A stretch of DNA of 64,000 nt, from positions 61,647-125,646 of the forward strand of contig NZ_JAPZSY010000012.1 in NCBI RefSeq assembly GCF_027532025.1, read 5' to 3'. Origin of the DNA: Inhella sp. Lineage in GTDB: Bacteria; Pseudomonadota; Gammaproteobacteria; Burkholderiales; Burkholderiaceae_C. The notes under the pieces are model-generated. The model worked only from the letters and a program-made list of their open reading frames with translations. It was not told the origin of the DNA and did not search any database. Below are positions 17,447 to 25,980 of this stretch, piece by piece. The first letter of the stretch is position 1. Each line of letters opens with the position of its first letter. Position numbers and translations under genes: made by a program.

Positions 17447-18369
17447 CCGCCCACCCGCATCCAGTACTCGCGGCGCGCGTAATGGCGCTTCAAGTGCTCG
17501 ATCCACACGCGCACGCGCAGCGGCTGGTGCGCGCGCTGCGCGTAGACGGCGTAGACCCCGTTGGGCGGCGCGGCGAAGGCGTCCAGCACGCTGACCAGTC
17601 GGCCCGACTGCAGGTCGCCCGCCACCTCCCAGGTGCTGCGCCAGGCCAGGCCCAGGCCTTGCAGGCACCAGTCGTGCAGCACTTGGCCGTCGGTGCAGTC
17701 CAGGCGCCCGCCGCTGCGGTCGCTCCGGCGGTGGTGCATCACCTTGCCGTCGACCTGGAAGGCCCAGCCGCGGGTTTGGCTGGCCTCGCTGCTCAGCATC
17801 AGGCAGTGGTGGCGCGCCAGGTCGCTGGGGTGCTGGGGCGTGCCGGCGCGCTTCAGGTACTCAGGCGTGGCCACGACGAGGCGGCGGTTGTCGGCCAGGC
17901 GCTGGCTCACCAGGCTGGAGTCGGGCAGGTCGCCCACGCGAACGGCGCAGTCGAAGCCCTCGTTCACCAGGTCGATCACGCGGTCCGACAGGTTCAGGCT
18001 CAGGCTCAGGCCGGGGTGCTCGGCCAGGAAGCCGGGCACCAAGGGGGCCACGTGCCGGCGCCCAAAGCCGGCGGGGGCCGTCACGCGCAAATGGCCTTTG
18101 GCCTGCGCGCCGCCGGCGCTCACGGCGCCCTCGGCCGCGACCCACTCGGCCAGCAGGCGCTGGGCGTCCTCCAGGAAGGCCTGGCCCTCGGGCGTCAGCG
18201 TCAGCTTGCGCGTGGTGCGGCGCATCAAGAGCACGCCCAGGCGGGCCTCGAGCGCGTCCATGCGCCGGCCCACCACCGCGGGGACGATGCCCTCCAGCGC
18301 GGCCGCGGCCGTCAGGCTGCCTTTGGTGGCCACGGCCACGAAGGTTTCGAGCTGCTTGAACTTATCCAT
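17443..18369 (-). CDS. LysR-family transcriptional regulator
   Basis: 308 residues. The winged helix-turn-helix occupies residues 1-60 (MDKFKQLETFVAVATKGSLTA), with a central linker helix and the periplasmic-binding-type effector domain (LRVTAPAGFGRRHVAPLVPGF onward). It is divergent from glcB with about 95 bases between the starts, so the intergenic region probably holds its operator, and malate synthase G may be one target besides the EamA exporter. The effector is unknown. Confidence 0.9.
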   Translation of the reverse strand: MDKFKQLETFVAVATKGSLTAAAALEGIVPAVVGRRMDALEARLGVLLMRRTTRKLTLTPEGQAFLEDAQRLLAEWVAAEGAVSAGGAQAKGHLRVTAPAGFGRRHVAPLVPGFLAEHPGLSLSLNLSDRVIDLVNEGFDCAVRVGDLPDSSLVSQRLADNRRLVVATPEYLKRAGTPQHPSDLARHHCLMLSSEASQTRGWAFQVDGKVMHHRRSDRSGGRLDCTDGQVLHDWCLQGLGLAWRSTWEVAGDLQSGRLVSVLDAFAAPPNGVYAVYAQRAHQPLRVRVWIEHLKRHYARREYWMRVGG

Positions 18370-18463
18370 GACTTTTTTGCACGAATGATTCGCTCAGACT
18401 GCGTTAATCCTAAGCCTGTGCACGCCTAAATTGGCGCCATCCCGTGTTGTTCAGGAGTTCGCC

Positions 18464-20635
18464 ATGGCCTTCGTGTCCGTCCACCGCTTGCAAGTCGCCG
18501 CCTCGCTGCACCGCTTTGTCAACGAAGAAGTGCTGCCCGGCACCGGCGTCAGCCCCGAGGCCTACTGGGCCGGTTTCGACCAGATCGCCCACGACCTGGC
18601 GCCGCGCAACGCCGCCCTGCTGGCCGAACGCGACCGCCTGCAGACCGAACTGGACGCTTGGCACCGCGCCCACCCGGGGCCCATCGCCAACATGCCGGCC
18701 TACCAGGCCTTCTTGACTCAGATCGGTTACCTGCAGCCCGAGCCCACCGATCCCAAGGCCACCACCGCCAACGTGGACGCCGAGTTGGCCCTGCAGGCCG
18801 GGGCCCAGCTCGTGGTGCCGGTGATGAACGCCCGCTACGCGCTGAACGCCGCCAACGCCCGCTGGGGCAGCCTGTACGACGCGCTCTACGGCACCGACGC
18901 CATCCCCGAGAGCGAGGGCCGCGAGCGCGCGGGCAAGTACAACCCGGTGCGCGGCGCGGCGGTCATCGCCTTTGCCCGCCAGTTCCTCGACGAGGCCGCC
19001 CCCCTGGCCAGCGGCAGCCACGCCGACGCCAAGGGCTACCGCGTGGTGGACGGCGCCCTGGTGGTGGACGGCGTGGGCGCCTTGAAGGACCCCGCCCAGT
19101 TCGCCGGCCACCAAGGCGCGGCCGACGCGCCCAGCGCCGTGCTGCTGAAGCACCACGGCCTGCACTTCGAAATCCAGATCAACCGCAACAGCCCCATCGG
19201 CGCGCAAGACGCCGCGGGCGTGTCCGACGTGCTGATGGAAGCGGCGCTGTCCACCATCCTGGACCTGGAAGACTCCGTCGCTGCTGTCGATGCCGACGAC
19301 AAGATCGTGGCCTACCGCAACTACCTCGGCATCCTCAAAGGCACGCTGAGCGAGACCCTGGACAAGGGCGGCCGCACCATCACCCGCACCCTGAACCCCG
19401 ACCGCCGCTACACCGCGCCGCAAGGCGGCGAGCTGACGCTGCCGGGCCGGTCGCTGCTCTTCGTGCGCAACGTCGGCCACCTGATGACCAACCCGGCGGT
19501 GCGCTTGGGCAGCGGTGGCGAGATCCCCGAAGGCATCCTCGACGCGCTGGTCACCGTGACCATCGCCCTGCACGACCTCAAGGGCAGTGGCCCCTTCAAA
19601 AACAGCCGCCAAGGCAGCGTCTACATCGTCAAGCCCAAGATGCACGGCCCCACCGAGGTGGCCTTCGCCTGCGAGCTGTTCGGCCGCGTGGAGCAGCTGC
19701 TCGGCCTGCCCGACAGCACGGTCAAGCTGGGCATCATGGACGAGGAGCGCCGCACCAGCGCCAACCTGGCCGCCTGCATCGCCGCGGCGCGCACGCGCGT
19801 GGCCTTCATCAACACCGGTTTCCTGGACCGCACCGGCGACGAGATGCACACCGTCATGCACGCCGGCCCCATGCTGCGCAAGGCCGACATGAAGGCCTCC
19901 AGCTGGATCCAGGCCTACGAGAAGCTCAACGTGCTGCGCGGCCTGCACGGCGCCCTGCGAGGCCGCGCGCAGATCGGCAAGGGCATGTGGGCCATGCCCG
20001 ACCTGATGGCCGCGATGCTCGAGCAAAAGATCGTCCACCCCAAGGCCGGCGCCAACACCGCCTGGGTGCCCAGCCCCACCGCCGCCACCCGGCACGCGCT
20101 GCACTACCACCGCGTGGACGTGGCTGCCGTGCAGCGCGAGTTGGAAGCACAAACGCCCGACTGGGCCGCGCTGCGCGACGCCCTGCTCACCATCCCCGTC
20201 GCCCCGGGTGCCGACTGGACGCCTGAGCAGCGGCAGCAGGAGTTGGACAACAACGTTCAGGGCATCCTGGGCTACGTCGTTCGCTGGGTGGAGCAAGGCG
20301 TGGGCTGCAGCAAGGTGCCCGACATCCACGGCGTCGGCCTGATGGAAGACCGCGCCACCCTGCGCATCAGCAGTCAGCACCTCGCCAACTGGCTGCTGCA
20401 CGGCGTCGTGACCGAGGCCCAGGTGCGCGAAACCTTTGCGCGCATGGCGGCAGTGGTGGACGGACAAAACGCCGGTGATGTGGGTTACACGCCGATGACG
20501 CCGCGTATTGGCTCGGCCTCCCCCAGCCCTGCCTACCAAGCAGCGCAGGACCTGGTGTTCCAGGGCATGGCGCAGCCCAGCGGCTACACCGAGCCCCTGC
20601 TTCACGCTTGGCGCTTGCGAGTCAAGGCGGCTTGA
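18464..20635 (+). CDS. glcB: malate synthase G
   Basis: Condenses glyoxylate with acetyl-CoA to malate; the G isoform serves growth on glycolate and glyoxylate. 723 residues match the G type (the A type is about 540). Visible marks are [49 protein letters not shown], the catalytic region [18 protein letters not shown] and [25 protein letters not shown] at 18453-18457 sets the ATG at 18464. It is linked functionally to glcD/glcE at 50-52.8 kb, which make glyoxylate, but not to them in an operon. Confidence 0.97.
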   Translation: MAFVSVHRLQVAASLHRFVNEEVLPGTGVSPEAYWAGFDQIAHDLAPRNAALLAERDRLQTELDAWHRAHPGPIANMPAYQAFLTQIGYLQPEPTDPKATTANVDAELALQAGAQLVVPVMNARYALNAANARWGSLYDALYGTDAIPESEGRERAGKYNPVRGAAVIAFARQFLDEAAPLASGSHADAKGYRVVDGALVVDGVGALKDPAQFAGHQGAADAPSAVLLKHHGLHFEIQINRNSPIGAQDAAGVSDVLMEAALSTILDLEDSVAAVDADDKIVAYRNYLGILKGTLSETLDKGGRTITRTLNPDRRYTAPQGGELTLPGRSLLFVRNVGHLMTNPAVRLGSGGEIPEGILDALVTVTIALHDLKGSGPFKNSRQGSVYIVKPKMHGPTEVAFACELFGRVEQLLGLPDSTVKLGIMDEERRTSANLAACIAAARTRVAFINTGFLDRTGDEMHTVMHAGPMLRKADMKASSWIQAYEKLNVLRGLHGALRGRAQIGKGMWAMPDLMAAMLEQKIVHPKAGANTAWVPSPTAATRHALHYHRVDVAAVQRELEAQTPDWAALRDALLTIPVAPGADWTPEQRQQELDNNVQGILGYVVRWVEQGVGCSKVPDIHGVGLMEDRATLRISSQHLANWLLHGVVTEAQVRETFARMAAVVDGQNAGDVGYTPMTPRIGSASPSPAYQAAQDLVFQGMAQPSGYTEPLLHAWRLRVKAA

Positions 20636-20665
20636 ACAAGGCAGTTCGCCGCACGTTGAGTGACG

Positions 20666-20690
20666 AAGCCCGGCGATGCCGGGCTTTTGT
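20666..20690 (+). terminator. intrinsic terminator of glcB
   Basis: The stem AAGCCCGGC/GCCGGGCTT closes on a GAT loop and is followed by a T-run (20666-20688). It lies 30 bases after the glcB stop. Confidence 0.9.
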
Positions 20691-20712
20691 GTGGGTTGCG
20701 CTGAGACTGGGT

Positions 20713-20734
20713 CGCCCCAATTTGTGTTGGGGCG
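20713..20734 (+). other. isolated 8-bp hairpin in the glcB-TonB receptor gap
   Basis: CGCCCCAA (20713-20720) pairs perfectly with TTGGGGCG (20727-20734) across a 6-base loop. There is no T-run. The following stretch to 20888 shows no gene and no promoter I can name with confidence; it must still hold the start of the receptor transcript. Confidence 0.6.
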
Positions 20735-20888
20735 CTGTCAAGTCGGTCTGGGCGAGGCCTTGAGTGCGTTGGGGGTTTGGCTTCCAGCAGGCGGTTCATT
20801 GTTGTTTTTGAGTCACGGGCTGGGGGGTGCCTGGGTCGCCTTCGAAGCCTTCGCTTGCCGGATATCTCGCTTTGATTTCAATCACTTA

Positions 20889-20978
20889 GCGTCAACCCTA
20901 GGGCGTCCCTGCTCGAGCAACACCGGAGCGACGGGTTCCCCCTAGGGTGCTGAAATAGGACGCGACCAAAAAATCGCG
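20889..20978 (+). promoter_or_regulatory. structured 5' leader of the TonB-dependent receptor gene (candidate attenuator or riboswitch sensor part)
   Basis: Four complementary pairs nest here: GCGTC 20889-20893 with GACGC 20959-20963; ACCCTAGGG 20895-20903 with CCCTAGGGT 20940-20948; CGTC 20904-20907 with GACG 20930-20933; GCTC 20911-20914 with GAGC 20926-20929, closing an 11-base loop. The 3' strand of the outer stem is shared with another hairpin, CGCGA 20961-20965 with TCGCG 20974-20978, so the two cannot form together. The terminator at 21033 follows. No known riboswitch consensus was recognised (TPP and cobalamin were considered). The structure is read by eye, not computed. Confidence 0.6.
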
Positions 20979-21032
20979 TTCGTTTCTTGGTGTTACAGCG
21001 CCCCTCTAGGGAGGCCTCGCCCAAGTTTTGGT

Positions 21033-21067
21033 GCCTGATGCCAACCGGCGTCGGGCTTTGTTTTGTC
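21033..21067 (+). terminator. intrinsic terminator inside the TonB receptor leader
   Basis: GCCTGATGCC (21033-21042) pairs over ten positions, three of them G-U, with GGCGTCGGGC (21047-21056) across the loop AACC, followed by TTTGTTTTGT. It ends just five bases before the Shine-Dalgarno GGAG (21072-21075) of the receptor gene. That is where an attenuating terminator would sit, not where an upstream gene would need one. Confidence 0.75.
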
Positions 21068-21080
21068 AACTGGAGAAGTC

Positions 21081-23864
21081 GTGTTCAAACACTCCAAGCT
21101 CGCCCTGGCCACCTTGGTGGCCATCAGTGGTACGGCCGCCCTGGCCCAAACCCAACCCGCCACGCCGGCCCAACCCCAGCAGCTGGAGCGCGTGGAAGTC
21201 ACGGGCTCGAACATCAAGCGCCTGGACAAGGAAACCGTCGCGCCGGTGGAAATCATCACCCGCGAGCAGATCGAGCGCACCGGTCAGCCGACCGCTGCCG
21301 ACGTGCTGCGCAACCTGCCCTCCAACCTGGGCAGCTTCGGTGAGAGCTTCTCGAACAGCTTCGCCCCGGGCGCTGCCGGCATTTCACTGCGTGGCTTGGG
21401 CCAAAAGACGACCTTGGTGCTGGTCAACGGCCGTCGCACCGCGGGCTACGGCTACGCCCAAAACCTGCAGGACACCTTTGTTGACCTGAACGCTATTCCT
21501 TCGAGCGCCATCGAACGCATCGACATTTTGAAAGACGGTGCATCGGCGATCTATGGCTCTGACGCCATCGCTGGCGTGGTGAACATCATCCTTCGCAAGG
21601 ACTACAAGGGTGCCGAAGTTCGCGCCAATGCTGGTTTCTTCGAAGGCAAGAACGACTACCGCCTGACCGGTTCGTTCGGCATGGGCGATCGCGCTGCTTC
21701 GGGCTTCAACGCCTTCGGCACGGTCGACTACTACCAGCGCGACGAGCTGCTGCAGTCGGACACCGAGTTCCTGAAGAGCCGTGACTTCCGCAACCGTCCT
21801 GGTGGCCGGAACGGCAATTCCCTGACGGGCATGGGCACCTGGCGCGCGCTGAACGCCGCCGGCACCGCCTTCACCAACCAGTACCGCGCCATCAGCGAGT
21901 GCTCGCAGCGTGGCGGCACCGTGATGACGACGGCCGAAGCCATTGCGGCCGGTTTGATTCAGCCCACGGCGGCCAACCTGAACCCGACCACCGGCATTGG
22001 CGGCAACCCCAACAGCACGTTCTGTACGGTTGACCTCAACAACCAGCTGAGCGCACTGCCTGGCACCAAGCGCCTGAACAGCTACGGCCGCGTGACCCTG
22101 GACCTGTCGGCCAACGCAACCGGCTTTGCCGAAGTGGCACTGAGCCGCACGGAGACCGAGCAGACCTTCACGAACACGTTCTTCGCCGGCACCACGGGCT
22201 TGCAGCAAACCAACGCTGGCCTGCGTCCGTTCACCTACAACGTGACGTTCGGCCCTGGCGCCTCGGGCAACCCCTTCGCCACCCCGGCGCGCTACAACGG
22301 TCAGATGACCGACCTCGGCACCCGTAACGCGCAGATCACCTCGACCAACGCCCGCGTGCTGGTCGGTGCGAACTACACCTTCGGCGACTGGGATCTGGAC
22401 AGCGGCGTGACCATCGCCCGCAGCGACACGACCACCCAGAGCTTGAACCGCCTCAGCAAGTCCGGCACCAGCGCGGCCTTCGGTGTGTCGAGCAACCCCC
22501 AGCCGCCCACCCCGACGGCCGGTTCGGCTGGCGCCGTTCTGTACAACTTGGACCGCCCGAGCCTGAACTCGGCCGCCGTTCGCGACCAAGTCCGTGCGAA
22601 CTTCGAGCGTGCCGCCATCTCCGATCTGCAAATGATCGACACCCGCGCCAGCACCACCGTGGGCGCACTGCCTGGCGGCGACATCGGCTTGGGCATTGGC
22701 TTCGAGTTCCGCCGTGAAGCCATCAAGGACCGTCCGGCAGCTGCCGCCCGCGCTGGCGACATCTTGGGCCAGGGCATCACCGCCACCGACGGCAGCCGCA
22801 CCAACACCTCGGTGTACGGCGAACTGTCGCTGCCCTTCATCAAGGACCTAGAAGCCCAACTGGCGCTGCGCATGGACCGCTACAGCGACTACGGCACGTC
22901 GACCACCCCGAAGGTCGGCGTGAAGTACCGCCTGATGGAGGGCTTGTTGGTGCGCGCAAACTGGGGCAAGGGCTTCCGGGCTCCAACACTGCCTGAAATC
23001 TCACCATCGGAGGCCACCTTCTTCACGAGCGTGCTTGACCCGGAAGACGGCGTGGGCCGTCAGGTGTCGGGTGTATTTACGGGCAATCCGAAGCTCAAGG
23101 CCGAGACCTCAAAGAGCGCCACTGTCGGCGTGGTATTTGAGCCCGTCAAAGATTTCAGCGTGGCAGCCAACTGGTATCGCATCGATTGGCGCAACGTGGT
23201 TTCGTCAAAGTCCTTCCAAGACATCATCGACGCCAGTTGCCCGAATGGGGGCGCCGCCTTTGGCAACCCACCGTGTCCGTCGACCGCCAATGTGCTGCGC
23301 GACACCACGTCGGGCACCAACGGTGTCGTGACCATCTTGTCCAACTACGAGAACCTGGCCTCGCGAGTCACTTCAGGCGTCGACCTAGACGGTTCGCTGC
23401 GTTTGGCAACGGACTTCGGTCGCATCACCACCAGTGCCAACGTCACTTATATCCACAGCTTCAAGGAGGACGGTGTCGAGTACGTGGGCACCAATGGGGG
23501 TTCGAACACCATCCCCCGCACCCGAGCTGGTTTGTCGGTGAGCCTGGACCAAGGCGCTTTGGCCGTGACGGCCCGTGTGAACTACACACACAGCTTCTAT
23601 CAACAGGCACTCGCTGCTTCGTGGTTCACGCCGCAGGATCCTCGCTTCCAGAACGGTGTGCTTCCCGCAAGGACAGGCTCCAGCACCACGGTCGACCTTT
23701 TCGGCCGCTACACGTTCAACGCCAACCTGAGCGCGTCGCTGTCGATCATCAATGTGCAAAACAAGATGCCTCCGCTCGACCCGGCATGGACAAACCTGAC
23801 GGACATCAGCCTGTATGACGTTCGCGGCCGCAGCATCCGTGTTGGTCTGACCTACCGGCTGTAA
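21081..23864 (+). CDS. TonB-dependent outer-membrane receptor
   Basis: 927 residues from the GTG at 21081, chosen because GGAGAAG (21072-21078) precedes it and a signal peptide follows (FKHSKLALATLVAISG, cut after ALAQ). A TTG at 21063 is possible but lies before the ribosome site. The TonB-box/plug region is VEVTGSNIKRLDKETVAPVEI, with ISLRGLGQKTTLVLVNGRR and GSDAIAGVVNIIL, typical of the plug. The barrel ends YDVRGRSIRVGLTYRL. This is the carbohydrate/peptide-type subclass (SNIKR start), not a classic siderophore receptor. Its substrate is unknown; the neighbours give no clue. The leader suggests regulated expression. Codon use seems less strict after about 22.97 kb. Confidence 0.9.
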   Translation: MFKHSKLALATLVAISGTAALAQTQPATPAQPQQLERVEVTGSNIKRLDKETVAPVEIITREQIERTGQPTAADVLRNLPSNLGSFGESFSNSFAPGAAGISLRGLGQKTTLVLVNGRRTAGYGYAQNLQDTFVDLNAIPSSAIERIDILKDGASAIYGSDAIAGVVNIILRKDYKGAEVRANAGFFEGKNDYRLTGSFGMGDRAASGFNAFGTVDYYQRDELLQSDTEFLKSRDFRNRPGGRNGNSLTGMGTWRALNAAGTAFTNQYRAISECSQRGGTVMTTAEAIAAGLIQPTAANLNPTTGIGGNPNSTFCTVDLNNQLSALPGTKRLNSYGRVTLDLSANATGFAEVALSRTETEQTFTNTFFAGTTGLQQTNAGLRPFTYNVTFGPGASGNPFATPARYNGQMTDLGTRNAQITSTNARVLVGANYTFGDWDLDSGVTIARSDTTTQSLNRLSKSGTSAAFGVSSNPQPPTPTAGSAGAVLYNLDRPSLNSAAVRDQVRANFERAAISDLQMIDTRASTTVGALPGGDIGLGIGFEFRREAIKDRPAAAARAGDILGQGITATDGSRTNTSVYGELSLPFIKDLEAQLALRMDRYSDYGTSTTPKVGVKYRLMEGLLVRANWGKGFRAPTLPEISPSEATFFTSVLDPEDGVGRQVSGVFTGNPKLKAETSKSATVGVVFEPVKDFSVAANWYRIDWRNVVSSKSFQDIIDASCPNGGAAFGNPPCPSTANVLRDTTSGTNGVVTILSNYENLASRVTSGVDLDGSLRLATDFGRITTSANVTYIHSFKEDGVEYVGTNGGSNTIPRTRAGLSVSLDQGALAVTARVNYTHSFYQQALAASWFTPQDPRFQNGVLPARTGSSTTVDLFGRYTFNANLSASLSIINVQNKMPPLDPAWTNLTDISLYDVRGRSIRVGLTYRL

Positions 23865-23888
23865 GTCCGTTTTCCCGTCTATCCCCAA

Positions 23889-23913
23889 GGCCCCGCGAGC
23901 GGGGCCTTTTTCG
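23889..23913 (+). terminator. intrinsic terminator after the TonB receptor
   Basis: GGCCCCGC/GCGGGGCC with a tight loop, followed by TTTTT. Confidence 0.9.
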
Positions 23914-23930
23914 TTGGGGACAATCGCCCC

Positions 23931-25160
23931 ATGAGCATGCAAGCCCCCTCCCCTGACACCCCGGTCGACGCCGACGTGTTGATCGTTGGCGCCGGCCCAG
24001 CGGGCAGCGCCGCTGGGCGGGTGTTGGCGCAGGCCGGCTGGCGGGTGACGCTCGTTGACGCCCAGCCGATGGGCCGCGACAAGGTGTGCGGCGATGGCCT
24101 GATTCCCGACGCGCATGCCGCGCTGGCGCGTCTGGGTTTGCTGGAGGCCGTGATGGCCCGGGCTCAGCGGGTGCGCCACGTGCGCGGGGTGGGTCCAAGT
24201 GGCCGCCACCTGGACGTGCCAGCGCACCTGGCCGTCTTGCCACGGCGCGAGTTGGACGCGCTGCTGCTGCAAGGGGCCCTGGATGCCGGAGCGCGGTTCC
24301 TGCAAGCCCGCTTCGAGGCGCCGCTGGAGGACGCCGACGGGCGTGTGATCGGCGCTCGGCTGCGCCAGGGCGAACAGGGCCTGAGCCTGCATGCACCTTG
24401 GGTGCTTCTGGCCACGGGCGCGGTGCCCAAGGCCTTGCAGGCCGCCGGCCTGTGCACACGCCACACGCCCAGTTGTGTGGCCTTGCGCGGTTACGTTCAC
24501 GCGCCCGCCCTGGTGGGCCAGATCACCGAGTTGGAGGTGGTGTGGACACGGGCCGTGCGGCCGGGCTACGGCTGGATTTTTCCGGCGCCCGATGGCGTGT
24601 TCAACATCGGCGTGGGTTTGACGGAGAGCCACGCCGAGCACGAGGGCAAGGGTCGCAAGAAGGCGGTGAACTTGCGCCAGGTGTTCGATGACTTCGTGGC
24701 GGCGCACCCGCCAGCGAGCCGGCTGATGCGCGAAGGCACGCTGTTGGGCGACCTGAAAGGCGCGCCACTGCGCTGCAGCCTGGAAGGGGCGCGCTTCACG
24801 CGGCCGGGCCTGATGGTCATCGGCGAAGCCGCAGGCACCACCTACTCGTTCACCGGTGAGGGCATCGGCAAAGCGATGCAAAGCGCGTTGTTGGCGGCCG
24901 ATGCGCTGCGCCAGCACCGCGAAGACGACAGCGCTGCGCGGGCGCAGTACGAGGCCGCGCTGGAAGCCTTGCGCCCGCGCTACCGCATGTACGAGCGCGC
25001 CAACCAAGCCAACCGCTACCCCTGGCTGGCGGATTTGTTGATTTGGCGCGGCCAGCGCAGCCCGCGCCTGCGCGAGCGCTTGGCGGGCGTGCTGGAAGAA
25101 ACCAGCAACCCCGGCACCTTGTTCAGTTGGCGGGGCCTGCGCCGCGTGCTTTGGGATTGA
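23931..25160 (+). CDS. FAD-dependent oxidoreductase, geranylgeranyl-reductase family
   Basis: 409 residues. The N-terminal Rossmann fold has the dinucleotide motif VLIVGAGPAGSAAGRVL, then RDKVCGDGLIP (the CGDG pattern of the geranylgeranyl-reductase/FixC-like group), PRRELDALLLQGA, and the second FAD motif GLMVIGEAAGTTYSFTGEGIG near residue 300. Such enzymes reduce C=C bonds of isoprenoid chains or hydroxylate aromatics; the substrate here cannot be told. The start could be the ATG at 23931 or the one at 23937. It is followed after four bases by the amidotransferase gene, so they are probably co-transcribed. Confidence 0.85.
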   Translation: MSMQAPSPDTPVDADVLIVGAGPAGSAAGRVLAQAGWRVTLVDAQPMGRDKVCGDGLIPDAHAALARLGLLEAVMARAQRVRHVRGVGPSGRHLDVPAHLAVLPRRELDALLLQGALDAGARFLQARFEAPLEDADGRVIGARLRQGEQGLSLHAPWVLLATGAVPKALQAAGLCTRHTPSCVALRGYVHAPALVGQITELEVVWTRAVRPGYGWIFPAPDGVFNIGVGLTESHAEHEGKGRKKAVNLRQVFDDFVAAHPPASRLMREGTLLGDLKGAPLRCSLEGARFTRPGLMVIGEAAGTTYSFTGEGIGKAMQSALLAADALRQHREDDSAARAQYEAALEALRPRYRMYERANQANRYPWLADLLIWRGQRSPRLRERLAGVLEETSNPGTLFSWRGLRRVLWD

Positions 25161-25164
25161 ACCG

Positions 25165-25920
25165 ATGTGCCAACTGCTGGGCATGAATGCCAACGTCCCC
25201 ACGGACGTGATGTTCAGCTTTGCCGGCTTGAGCGCCCGCGCCAGCGAGCACCCGGATGGCTTTGGCATCGCTTTCTTCGAGGGCAAAGGTTTGCGCCTGT
25301 TCGTGGACCCCTCCAGCGCCCGCGAGTCGGTGCTGGCCGAAGTGGTCAAGCGCTACCCGATCCGCAGCGAGGTGGTGATCGCCCACATCCGCAAGGCCAC
25401 CCAGGGCCGGGTGGCGCTGGAAAACAGCCACCCCTTCAGCCGCGAGCTGTGGGGCCGCTACTGGGTGGCGGCGCACAACGGCGACTTGAAAACCTACCGC
25501 CCGCCGCTGCACGGCGCCTTTCGACCGGTGGGCGACACCGACAGCGAGCACGCCTTTTGCTGGCTGATGCAGGAGCTGGCCAAGGCCCACTGCCAAGTGC
25601 CCAGCGTGAGCGAACTGACGCTGACGCTGCGCGAGCTGCTGCCGCAGTTGCACGCCCGCGGCACCTTCAACCTGCTGCTGAGCAACGGCCAGGCCCTGTG
25701 GGCGCACGCCAGCACGCGGCTGCACTACGTGTTGCGCGCCCACCCCTTTGGCGCCACACGCTTGGCCGACGACGACCTGAGCGTGGACTTTGCCCAGCAC
25801 ACCCGCCCCAGCGACCGCGTGGCCGTGGTGGCCACCGAGCCCCTGACCCCCGACGAACGCTGGGTGGCCCTGGCGCCAGGCGCGCTGGCGGTGTTCCAGC
25901 ATGGCCAGCTCGTGGCCTGA
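25165..25920 (+). CDS. class II glutamine amidotransferase (YafJ/EgtC-like)
   Basis: 251 residues beginning MCQLLGMNANVPTDVMFSF. Cys2 becomes the N-terminal nucleophile after Met removal, as in all Ntn class II amidotransferases. HPDGFGIAFFEG, IAHIRKATQG, NSHPF and AHNGD are the further glutaminase-site motifs. There is no synthetase domain, so it belongs to the stand-alone YafJ group, whose acceptor is mostly unknown. EgtC of ergothioneine synthesis is related, but egtB and egtD are not nearby. Confidence 0.9.
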   Translation: MCQLLGMNANVPTDVMFSFAGLSARASEHPDGFGIAFFEGKGLRLFVDPSSARESVLAEVVKRYPIRSEVVIAHIRKATQGRVALENSHPFSRELWGRYWVAAHNGDLKTYRPPLHGAFRPVGDTDSEHAFCWLMQELAKAHCQVPSVSELTLTLRELLPQLHARGTFNLLLSNGQALWAHASTRLHYVLRAHPFGATRLADDDLSVDFAQHTRPSDRVAVVATEPLTPDERWVALAPGALAVFQHGQLVA

Positions 25921-25980
25921 AGCCCGCCATTCGCCGCAACGGGGCCCGCGACCGGGGCCCGCCTGCCTAGACTGCCGCCC

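Noticed and set aside
21028..21060. TPP riboswitch resemblance in the TonB leader (CCTGAT followed by CCGGCGT and GGG)
   Set aside because: The conserved CUGAGA and UACCC parts and the GG-UAAU-CC stem are missing. The matching letters are explained by the terminator stem itself.
20889..21080. Cobalamin riboswitch before the TonB receptor
   Set aside because: No B12-box and no conserved AAxxRGGAAxCCGGUG-type core is visible, and the receptor is not BtuB-like.
25936..25965. Direct repeat of CGGGGCCCG before the LytS-type kinase as a regulator site
   Set aside because: Two copies of a 9-base GC-only palindrome in a GC-rich spacer are too weak to call.
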